A stretch of 33,432 bases of DNA from JBFMFH01 sp040752275 (lineage in GTDB: Bacteria; Acidobacteriota; Vicinamibacteria; Vicinamibacterales; JAKQTR01), in assembly GCA_040752275.1 (NCBI GenBank), contig JBFMFH010000100.1, positions 1 through 33,432 of the forward strand, given 5' to 3'. Position 1 is the first letter of the stretch. Each line of letters starts with the position of its first letter. The notes beneath the pieces are model-generated. The model was given only the letters and a program-made list of their open reading frames with translations. It was not told the DNA's origin and did no database searches. Shown here piece by piece: positions 5,799 through 12,750 of this stretch. The translations under genes were made by a program, and so were the position numbers.

Positions 5799-7655
5799 TC
5801 AGGCGGGACCGGCCGCCGCCTCCTTCGCGTAGAGCGCGTCAATCACCGGCGCCCACCGCTGCTCCATGACCCGGCGGCGCAGCTTCATCGTGGGTGTCAG
5901 TTCCCCGCCTTCGACGGTCAGGTCCGACGGCAACACGGCAAACCGCTTGATCCGCTCGAACTGCGCCAGCTCCCCGTTGATATCGTCGATGAGCGCCTGG
6001 AACCACGCCTGGACGTCGGCGCGCGCCACGAGCTCGTCGCGCGAGCCGCACGCCACGCCCGCCGGCCTCAACTTCGCCTCGAGCACGGCGAAGTCGGGAA
6101 CGATGAGCGCGGCCGGAAAGTTGCGGCGATCACCCACCAGAATCGCCTCGGCGATGAGCGGGCTGGCCTTCAACCGCTGTTCGATCGGCTGCGGCGCAAT
6201 GTTCTTCCCGCCGGATGTGACAATGAGGTCCTTCTTGCGGTCCGTGATCGTCAGGTAGCCGTCCGCATCGATCTCGCCGACATCGCCCGTGTGGAACCAG
6301 CCGCCCTCGATCGCCTGGGCCGTCTCGTCGGGTCTGTTGTAGTAGCCCGGCGTGATGTTCGGCCCGCGCACCAGGATCTCGCCGTCGCCGGCGATCCGGA
6401 TGTCGACTCCTGAGATGGGCGTGCCCACCTTGCCCAGCCGGGGCGCGTCCAGCGGGTTGATCGTGATGACGGGCGACGTCTCCGTCAGCCCGTACCCCTC
6501 GATGAGGCGGAGCCCGACGGCGTAGAAGAACTCCGCCGTCGACACCGACAGCGGCGCGCTGCCCGACACCATGGTGCGAAGGCGGCCGCCGGTGCCCTCG
6601 CGCACCTTGCGCAAGACGAGCGCATCGGCCACCGGGTGCTTCAGGCGGACACTCAGCGAGGGCGTCTCGCCGGCCAGCCGGGCGTTCGCCATCGCCTGCC
6701 CGACCCCGAGGGCCCAGCGGAAGAGCCGCTGCCGGACCGGCGGGGCGCTGGCGACTCTCTCGAGGACCGCTGCGTGGAACTTCTCGTACACACGTGGCAC
6801 GCCTGTCATCAGCGTCGGCCGCACCTTCTCGAGATCGCGGCCGACCGTCTGAAGCGACTCGGCGAAGACCACCGTGCCACCGGCGCACAGGAACAGGTTC
6901 AGGGCCATCCGCTCGAAGATGTGGCTCAGCGGGAGGAACGACAGCGCCGTGTCGTCGGCCGTGGCACAAAGCACCTCGTTGCTGGCCACGATGTTCGAGA
7001 GGATGTTGGCGTGGGTCAGGACGACACCCTTCGGCGTGCCGGTCGTCCCCGAGGTGTAGATGATCGTCGCGGGCGATGCCGGATCGAGGCCGTCCACGAA
7101 CGAGCGGACGCGCTCGGCGACCGAGGGCTCGGCAGCCAGCCGCGCCCGCCCACGTTCCGTGATGGCGGCCATGGCCTCAACCCGCACCACGGTGTGCGCA
7201 GGAAGACAATCGCCATCGTCCGGCGCGATGACCACAATCGACCGGAGCGCGGGCAGATGCGAGGCGACCGACAGCACCTTCTCGGCCTGCTCCGCATCGG
7301 CCACTGCCGCCACCGAGGCGCCGGCGTCGGCCAGGATGATCTGTGTCTGTGTCGCCGAGAGCGTCGGGTAGACCGGGACCGTCAGCGCCCCCGCCGAGAG
7401 GATCGCGTAGTCCGCAATGCACCACTCCGGGCGGCTCTCGCAAACGATCGCGACACGATCGCCCGGGGCGACGCCGGCGTCCTGGAGTCCCACGCTGAAG
7501 GCGCGAACGTCTTCGAAGAACTGCCGGCCCGACCACTCGACGTAGCCGTCGCCAACGGATCGACGTACCTGAACCGGCTTGTCGTAGGCGGCCGCGACAA
7601 AGGCGGGCACCTCAGCGAGCGTGCGAACCGATATGTCGTCGCGGGCTGGATTCAT
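5799..7655 (-). CDS. long-chain acyl-CoA synthetase (AMP-forming)
   Basis: A 618-residue adenylate-forming enzyme that activates fatty acids to acyl-CoA. Motifs in order: the phosphate-binding loop IIYTSGTTGTPKG (about 198-210), LPLSHIFER, GYGLTETSPV (about 387-396), the hinge region HTGDVGEID (455-463) with TDRKKDLIVTSGGKN, and the catalytic C-terminal lysine in LTPTMKLRR (Lys591). Length and motifs match the FadD15/bubblegum-type soluble synthetases. The ATG at 7655 precedes the conserved N-terminus; no strong ribosome binding site is seen. It faces away from the next minus-strand gene, from which it is separated by about 120 bases of G-rich heptad repeats. Its role in fatty acid uptake or degradation cannot be fixed from neighbours. 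Confidence 0.93.
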   Translation of the reverse strand: MNPARDDISVRTLAEVPAFVAAAYDKPVQVRRSVGDGYVEWSGRQFFEDVRAFSVGLQDAGVAPGDRVAIVCESRPEWCIADYAILSAGALTVPVYPTLSATQTQIILADAGASVAAVADAEQAEKVLSVASHLPALRSIVVIAPDDGDCLPAHTVVRVEAMAAITERGRARLAAEPSVAERVRSFVDGLDPASPATIIYTSGTTGTPKGVVLTHANILSNIVASNEVLCATADDTALSFLPLSHIFERMALNLFLCAGGTVVFAESLQTVGRDLEKVRPTLMTGVPRVYEKFHAAVLERVASAPPVRQRLFRWALGVGQAMANARLAGETPSLSVRLKHPVADALVLRKVREGTGGRLRTMVSGSAPLSVSTAEFFYAVGLRLIEGYGLTETSPVITINPLDAPRLGKVGTPISGVDIRIAGDGEILVRGPNITPGYYNRPDETAQAIEGGWFHTGDVGEIDADGYLTITDRKKDLIVTSGGKNIAPQPIEQRLKASPLIAEAILVGDRRNFPAALIVPDFAVLEAKLRPAGVACGSRDELVARADVQAWFQALIDDINGELAQFERIKRFAVLPSDLTVEGGELTPTMKLRRRVMEQRWAPVIDALYAKEAAAGPA

Positions 7656-7675
7656 GCGGCGCGCAGTGGCCCCAA

Positions 7676-7704
7676 GGCTAAACCAGTTCGCACGGACGGG
7701 TCAA
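7676..7704 (-). promoter_or_regulatory. weak candidate promoter of the acyl-CoA synthetase
   Basis: On the minus strand: TTGACC (7699-7704), 17 bases, TTAGCC (7676-7681). The -35 box is good, the -10 poor. It lies just outside the G-rich repeat array. Confidence 0.3.
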
Positions 7705-7707
7705 TCT

Positions 7708-7772
7708 GGGGATTGGGGATTGGGGATTGGGTGGGTCTGCATCGTGTCCCGAATCCCGAATCCCGAATCCCG
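7708..7772. repeat. paired G-rich heptad repeats, potential G-quadruplexes on both strands
   Basis: GGGGATT occurs three times at 7708-7728 and runs into GGGTGGG. After a 20-odd base gap AATCCCG occurs three times at 7752-7772 (the complement of CGGGATT). Each array supplies four G-tracts separated by 3-4 bases, one on each strand, which meets the usual G-quadruplex rule. The second heptad recurs at 17191. Confidence 0.7.
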
Positions 7773-7774
7773 AG

Positions 7775-8749
7775 TCAGTACCCTCGCTCCTTGTCCACCA
7801 CGTTGAGCAGCGGCTCGCCCCGCATGAACCGGCCGAGGTTCTCCGAGAACAGGTCGACGGCCGCCTCCCAGTAGTCCGCTCGGAACCCGGCCACGTGGGG
7901 GGTGATCACGACGTTGGGCATGGCCCACAGCGGGCTAAGTGGGTCCAGCGGCTCGTGTTCGAACACGTCCAGGGCCGCGCCGGCGATCAGCCCGTCCTTC
8001 AGTGCAGCCACGAGATCTGCCTCGCGGACCAGCTTGCCGCGCGACACATTGGCGAAGAGCGCGGTGGCGCGCATCAGGCGGAACTCCCCGATCCCCACCA
8101 GGCCCCTCGTCTCGGGCGTCAGGGGAGCGCTCACCACCGCAACATCGCAGGCGCGAAGGAGGCGGGCCAGATCGGGGCTGCCCAGGACCTCGTCCACGCC
8201 GGCCGGACATCCGAGGTCGGGCCTTCGCCGCAGGCCCGTGACCCTCATGCCGAACGCGTGACCCAGACGGGCCAGCTCGCAGCCGATCGCGCCGAGTCCG
8301 ATGATGCCCAGGGTCTTGCCGCGCAGCACCGGCAGGCCGCTCAACTCGTCCTGGACCCATCGGGACTCGGCCTGGGCCCGGAGCGCGGCAGGCAGGCGCC
8401 GCGCCAGGGCCAGGAGCATCGCGAAGGTGTGTTCGGCCACCGCCGGCGCGTTCATCCCGCGCGAGTTGGTCAGCGCCACCGGGCTTCTGGCCATGGCCGG
8501 AAACAACATGCGGCCGATGCCGGCTGCCGAGCTGTGCACCCACGCCAGGCGTCCGGCGGCCTCGAAGGCGGACGGCGTGAGCCTCGATGTGAAGGCCACG
8601 TCGGCATCGGGGATGAGGCGGGCCATCGCCTCCTCGTCTTCCGCGTGGACGAAGTCGATGGCGGGGAACCGCCGGCGCAATTCCTCGACCTGGGCCGACG
8701 GGATCGTCCACGCCGGCGTGTCGCTGAAGATGGCGACCAGGACCCGCAT
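7775..8749 (-). CDS. D-2-hydroxyacid dehydrogenase family oxidoreductase
   Basis: A 324-residue NAD(P)-dependent oxidoreductase of the D-isomer-specific 2-hydroxyacid family (glyoxylate/hydroxypyruvate reductase-like). The Rossmann loop is GIIGLGAIG (about 150-158), followed by LRRRPD, whose basic residues suggest NADPH preference. The catalytic Arg is in NVSRGKLV, the Glu in DVFEHEPL and the His in ITPHVAG. Substrate identity cannot be told from sequence. The ATG at 8749 lies three bases after the moaC stop, so the two are co-transcribed with moaC first; no metabolic link between them is obvious. Length is normal for the family. Confidence 0.92.
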   Translation of the reverse strand: MRVLVAIFSDTPAWTIPSAQVEELRRRFPAIDFVHAEDEEAMARLIPDADVAFTSRLTPSAFEAAGRLAWVHSSAAGIGRMLFPAMARSPVALTNSRGMNAPAVAEHTFAMLLALARRLPAALRAQAESRWVQDELSGLPVLRGKTLGIIGLGAIGCELARLGHAFGMRVTGLRRRPDLGCPAGVDEVLGSPDLARLLRACDVAVVSAPLTPETRGLVGIGEFRLMRATALFANVSRGKLVREADLVAALKDGLIAGAALDVFEHEPLDPLSPLWAMPNVVITPHVAGFRADYWEAAVDLFSENLGRFMRGEPLLNVVDKERGY

Positions 8750-8752
8750 GAC

Positions 8753-9253
8753 TCACTCGCGGCGTGTCCAGTCGCCCGAGCGTCCGCCACGCTTCTTCAT
8801 CAGGCGGATGTTGCCGATTACCACCGTCCGGTCGACGGCCTTGACCATGTCGTAGATCGTCAGGGCGGCCGCAGTAACCGCCGTGAGCGCCTCCATTTCG
8901 ACGCCCGTCGGGCCGCTCGTGCGGGCGACGGCTTCGATCTCGTAGCCGCCGGCCCGGGGCCGCAGCTCCACGTCGCAGTGCGTCAAGGCCAGGGGATGGC
9001 AGAGGGGGATGATCTCGGCGGTCTTCTTGGCCGCCATGATGCCGGCCAGCCGGGCTGCCTGTAGAGGGTCGCCCTTCGCGATCCGTCCCGAACGGATCAG
9101 CCGGATGGTGGCCGGCTTCAGCGTCACGGATCCCCGGGCGACGGCTTCCCGGTCCGTCGCGGCTTTCGCGGTCACATCCACCATGCGGACACGCCCCCGT
9201 GTGTCGACATGGGACAGGACCGCCGTTTGTGTCGGCTCGCGTCGTCGAGGCAT
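8753..9253 (-). CDS. moaC: cyclic pyranopterin monophosphate synthase (molybdenum cofactor)
   Basis: A 166-residue MoaC, which with MoaA converts GTP to cyclic pyranopterin monophosphate. Diagnostic blocks are RMVDVTAK near the start, IIPLCHPLALTHCDV carrying the active-site His/Cys region, GVEMEALTAVTAAALTIYDM, and the Lys of KAVDR. The family normally has about 160 residues. The ATG at 9253 was chosen; the same frame stays open far upstream across the divergent OPT gene, but that part is low-complexity shadow. A TAAAAT box at 9265-9270 (minus strand) would give a leader of only a few bases. No other moa gene is in the window. Confidence 0.95.
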   Translation of the reverse strand: MPRRREPTQTAVLSHVDTRGRVRMVDVTAKAATDREAVARGSVTLKPATIRLIRSGRIAKGDPLQAARLAGIMAAKKTAEIIPLCHPLALTHCDVELRPRAGGYEIEAVARTSGPTGVEMEALTAVTAAALTIYDMVKAVDRTVVIGNIRLMKKRGGRSGDWTRRE

Positions 9254-9297
9254 GGTCGAGCCTGATTTTACCGTCGTTTGCCCCGGAGTGTTTTTGG

Positions 9298-9303
9298 TAA
9301 GAT
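9298..9303 (+). promoter_or_regulatory. extended -10 box of the OPT gene, leaderless start predicted
   Basis: TGGTAAGAT is a TGn-extended -10 box (TAAGAT at 9298-9303). Seven bases separate it from the ATG at 9311, and no Shine-Dalgarno sequence is correctly placed. Confidence 0.4.
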
Positions 9304-9310
9304 GCGCCGC

Positions 9311-11413
9311 ATGACACAGCCCACTTCTTCGCCATCGGAGCCGTCGCAGGGCTACAGGCCTTTCGTCTCGCCCGACATCGATCTGCGAGAGTTCACGATC
9401 CGGGCTCTCATCCTCGGCCTCCTCATGAGCGTGATCCTCGGGGCGGCCAATGCCTACCTGGGTCTCCGCGCCGGGATGACCATCGCGGCCACCTACCCGG
9501 CGGCCGTCATCGGCATGGCCGTGCTGCGGCTGTTCAGGGACAGCAACATCCTCGAAGAGAACTTCACGCGGACCGTCGGATCGATTGGCGAATCGGTTGC
9601 CGCCGGGGCGATCTTCACCATCCCGGCATTCGTCATCCTGAAGCACTGGAGCTTCACGAGCGAGAACATGATGGAGGAGTACTTCACCTCCTCCGCTCTC
9701 ATGATCCTCGGCGGCCTCCTCGGCATCATGTTCGTGACCTTCCTTCGCCGGGTCATGGTGGAGGACCGGACGCTCCCCTTCCCCGAGTCGGTCGCGGCCA
9801 GCGAGATCCACAAGGCCGGCCAGCGCGGCTCCGAGGCAGCGTTGCAGCTGTTCCGGGCCATGGGCGTGGGCGCGATCATCCAGTTGATGAACGGCTTCGG
9901 GGTGTTTCGGGCCGAGAACGAGTTCGAGGTCGGCGTCGGGGCTGCCAGGCAGAGCATCGTTCGCCTTGGCCTGAGTGAGACGGCGCCGACCGTCACTGCC
10001 GGCGGCGTGACGCACTTCGCGGCACCGGCCGTGACGCCGGCGTATCTGGGCGTGGGCTACATTATCGGTCCTGAGCTCGGCGCGTTGAACTTCGCCGGGG
10101 GCCTGCTGGCCTGGGGCTTGTTCGTGCCGCTGCTCATCTACTTCGTTGGTCCGTCGCTCATCGGTCAGTACGCGGCCGACGGCGGAACCGAGTCGGCCGG
10201 GTGGGCGGCGATGGTGGGCGATATCTGGCGCTTCATCGTGCGGCCGATTGCCGTCGGGGGCATGCTCGTCGGCGCGTGCTACACGCTCTGGCGGATGCGC
10301 AAGAACCTGATCCTCGGCATCAAGCGGGGCGTCGCGGACGTGAAGAAGTCGGCAACCGTGAAGGTGGCCACGGCGCGCCACGACCAGGATCTGCCATTCC
10401 GCGCCGCCATCTTCGGCCTGATCGCGATCTTCGCGCTCATCATCGCCCTCTACTTCTACTTCGCCGGGACGATCGGCGCGGCGATCCTCGCCGCCATCGT
10501 GATGTTCATCACGGGCTTCTTCTTCGCCGCCGTCTCGGGCAACCTCGTCGGCATGATCGGGTCATCGAACAACCCGATCTCCGGCCTGACGCTGGCCACG
10601 ACCATCGTGGCCGCCCTGACCATGGCGCTCATCGGCGCCAAGGGCCAGGCCGGTGTCATGGCCGCCCTCGGCGTGGCGGCCGTTGGCTGCGTCTCGGCGG
10701 CAGTGGCCGGCGAGATGCTCCAGGACCTGAAGGTCGGGCACATCCTCGGCGGCACGCCGTGGAAGATGCAGGTCGGCAATGTCGTGGGCGTCGTGGTCGC
10801 AGGCCTCGTCATGTTCTTCCCGCTGTACATGATGCATAACGCCGACCTGGCGCAGTTCGGCGCGGCGGGCGGCCTGGGCGGGAGGACCTATCCGGCTCCG
10901 CAGGCGGGCCTCATGGCGGCGCTCGCCCAGGGCATCGTCGGCGGCGACATGGCCTGGCCGCTGGTCTTCGTCGGCATCGCCATGGGCATCTCCCTGATTC
11001 TGGTGCGGGTCAAGAGTCCGATGCTCTTCTCGGTCGGGATGTACCTCCCGCTGCCGACGACCTTCGCCATCTTCTGCGGCGGCGTCATCCGCGGCATCGT
11101 CGAGAAGATGCGCGACAAACGCGGCATGAACGAGGCACAGAAGGCCCGTGTCGAGAACGCGGGCGTCCTGTCGGCCTCGGGTCTGATCGCCGGCGAAGCG
11201 CTCGTCGGCCTCTTCATCGCCGCCGTCGTTGGCTTCCGAGAGGACAATACCTTCTGGAACCTGCCGTCGATTCTCGGCCTGGCCGGATGGGACGCCGTCG
11301 CTCCGTGGATCGCGATTCCCGTCGCGGCCGTGCTGGTCTCGTACTTGATCTTCGTCCCGCTGAGCAAGGCGGGCAAGGCCGACGAGCCCGCTCCGCCGAC
11401 CGCGGTGATGTAG
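9311..11413 (+). CDS. OPT family oligopeptide transporter
   Basis: A 700-residue polytopic inner membrane protein of the bacterial OPT family. It begins after a short Ser/Pro-rich cytoplasmic leader with DIDLREFTIRALILG, then NAYLGLRAGMTIAATYPAAV, the typical first helices. Further diagnostic stretches are TRTVGSIGESVAAGAIFT, GLLGIMFVTFLRR, SGNLVGMIGSSNNPISGLT and LPLPTTFAIFCGGVIRG. It should import peptides or metal-chelate-like substrates by proton symport; the exact substrate is unknown. The ATG at 9311 is favoured over one at 9302 because it lies 7 bases after an extended -10 box. Its TAG overlaps the GTG of the next gene, implying translational coupling. Confidence 0.93.
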   Translation: MTQPTSSPSEPSQGYRPFVSPDIDLREFTIRALILGLLMSVILGAANAYLGLRAGMTIAATYPAAVIGMAVLRLFRDSNILEENFTRTVGSIGESVAAGAIFTIPAFVILKHWSFTSENMMEEYFTSSALMILGGLLGIMFVTFLRRVMVEDRTLPFPESVAASEIHKAGQRGSEAALQLFRAMGVGAIIQLMNGFGVFRAENEFEVGVGAARQSIVRLGLSETAPTVTAGGVTHFAAPAVTPAYLGVGYIIGPELGALNFAGGLLAWGLFVPLLIYFVGPSLIGQYAADGGTESAGWAAMVGDIWRFIVRPIAVGGMLVGACYTLWRMRKNLILGIKRGVADVKKSATVKVATARHDQDLPFRAAIFGLIAIFALIIALYFYFAGTIGAAILAAIVMFITGFFFAAVSGNLVGMIGSSNNPISGLTLATTIVAALTMALIGAKGQAGVMAALGVAAVGCVSAAVAGEMLQDLKVGHILGGTPWKMQVGNVVGVVVAGLVMFFPLYMMHNADLAQFGAAGGLGGRTYPAPQAGLMAALAQGIVGGDMAWPLVFVGIAMGISLILVRVKSPMLFSVGMYLPLPTTFAIFCGGVIRGIVEKMRDKRGMNEAQKARVENAGVLSASGLIAGEALVGLFIAAVVGFREDNTFWNLPSILGLAGWDAVAPWIAIPVAAVLVSYLIFVPLSKAGKADEPAPPTAVM

Positions 11414-12750
11414 TGCGCTCTCCTCGAGGAGCGCGGTGCGCCGGTGCCGCGCTCCTCGTCGTTTCGCTGGTGGTTGACGGCGGCGTCCAGACGGCGCTGC
11501 CGGCCGTCACCGTCATCGATGCCATCCTCGCCTATCCGGCGTTCTTCCATTTGCGCCAGGTTGTGGTGCTTGGCGAGTTCAGCGTATCGGGTGACGACTA
11601 CCGGCTCGCCGGCCCTGGCGGGAGCCGGATTGTCGTGGTCGGCGCCGACGCGAGCCGGCTGCCGGCGGGTCTGGTCGAAGTCCGCGGGGATGTCGTCGAT
11701 CTCGGCCGGATGGATCCGAAAGACCCGCGTCTCGCTCCGCTGAAGCTCGACCGCATCGTCGCGCGCGAGGGACACACGCCCTGGCCCCGGCCGCGCGAGC
11801 TCACCGTCATGCTGCCCAGGACGGCAACGCGCTGGCAGCGTGTCGATCGCCCGGCGTTGAGGGACGTCGCGCTCGCCCCCGAGATCTATGAGGGTCAGAG
11901 AGTCACCGTGGTCGGGGCGTTTCGCGGGCGCAATCTCTACGGCGAGGTGCCGGCCGCTCCCGGCCGCGTTCGCGTCGAGTACCTGCTGCGTTCGCGCGAT
12001 GCCGCCCTGTGGGTGATCGGCCTCCCCCCGAGGGGGAGCGGGTTCGAGCTGGATCTCTCGTCGAGGCGCGATACCGGCCGCATCGTCGAGGTCAGCGGCA
12101 TCGTGCGGCGCGATGGTGGCCTGGCGTGGATCGAGGGACAGACGATCGGGCTGACGAAGGACCAGCTCGAGCCCGACCCGCCACCGCCGCCACCCGCACC
12201 CGTCGGGCCGCCGCCCGACGTGCTGTTCTCGGTGCCCACCCCGGGCGAGGTCGACGTGCCTGTCGGCACGAGCGTGCGGGTCCAGTTCTCGCAGTCGATG
12301 GCTTCGGAAACATTCGAAGGGCGCGTGCGCGTCGGGTATCTGACGCCGCCCGACGCGCCGTTCGCCAGCGTGCCCGACTCGCCCGCGTTCTTCGTCGCGT
12401 ACGAGCCGAAGGACCGCCTGCTCACGATCCGGTTCGCCGAGCCCCTCGAGCGATTCCACATCGTGCGGGTCGATCTCGTCGCGGGCATCAGGAGCGCCGA
12501 CGGCCGCGCGCTCGAGCCGTGGACGCTCACGTTTAGGACAGGCGATAGGCGTCTGGCGACGGGCGACAGGACAGGCGATAGGCGTCTGGCGACGGGCGAC
12601 AGGGAAGGCGATGGGCGTCTGGCGAGGGGCGACGGGCGACGGGGAACATCCACAACCAGTCCCTGGTCCCGGGTCCGCGGTCCCTGCCCTAATTCACGAT
12701 CCGAAACGCCGCCAGCATCTCGGCCTGGTCACTCCCCTTCTTGGCCGTGA
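11413..12750 (+). CDS. exported protein with Ig-like (SbsA-type) domain and repeat-encoded tail
   Basis: A 445-residue protein of no recognised enzyme family. A signal peptide (about residues 1-30, hydrophobic AALLVVSLVV) is followed by a beta-rich region with strands such as VVVLGEFSVSGDDYRLAG and GQRVTVVGAF. A Pro-rich linker (PPPPPPAP, about 255-265) comes next, then an SbsA/Big-type Ig-like domain ending in LEPWTLTFRTG (about 375). The remaining C-terminus is three copies of an 11-residue unit (TGDRRLATGDR-like) from a 33-bp tandem repeat and then apparently random sequence. The natural end may lie near 12540 and the tail be a repeat insertion. The GTG start overlaps the OPT stop. The 3' end overlaps the convergent VWFA gene by 62 bases. 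Confidence 0.7.
   Translation: MRSPRGARCAGAALLVVSLVVDGGVQTALPAVTVIDAILAYPAFFHLRQVVVLGEFSVSGDDYRLAGPGGSRIVVVGADASRLPAGLVEVRGDVVDLGRMDPKDPRLAPLKLDRIVAREGHTPWPRPRELTVMLPRTATRWQRVDRPALRDVALAPEIYEGQRVTVVGAFRGRNLYGEVPAAPGRVRVEYLLRSRDAALWVIGLPPRGSGFELDLSSRRDTGRIVEVSGIVRRDGGLAWIEGQTIGLTKDQLEPDPPPPPPAPVGPPPDVLFSVPTPGEVDVPVGTSVRVQFSQSMASETFEGRVRVGYLTPPDAPFASVPDSPAFFVAYEPKDRLLTIRFAEPLERFHIVRVDLVAGIRSADGRALEPWTLTFRTGDRRLATGDRTGDRRLATGDREGDGRLARGDGRRGTSTTSPWSRVRGPCPNSRSETPPASRPGHSPSWP
12540..12638 (+). repeat. 33-bp tandem repeat, three copies, in frame with the Ig-like protein
   Basis: The unit begins AGGCGATAGGCGTCTGGCGA; copies begin at 12540, 12573 and 12606. The first two are identical apart from edge effects, the third is diverged. 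A period of 33 equals 11 codons, so the reading frame is preserved. Confidence 0.85.

Noticed and set aside
9254..10381. Upstream extension of the moaC frame
   Set aside because: The frame stays open opposite the OPT gene, but only the part from 9253 has MoaC motifs and normal length.
10888..12459. 523-codon minus-strand open frame
   Set aside because: Antisense to the OPT and Ig-like genes; no motif and shadow-type composition.
12540..12638. CRISPR array
   Set aside because: The 33-bp units are contiguous without spacers, so this is a simple tandem repeat.
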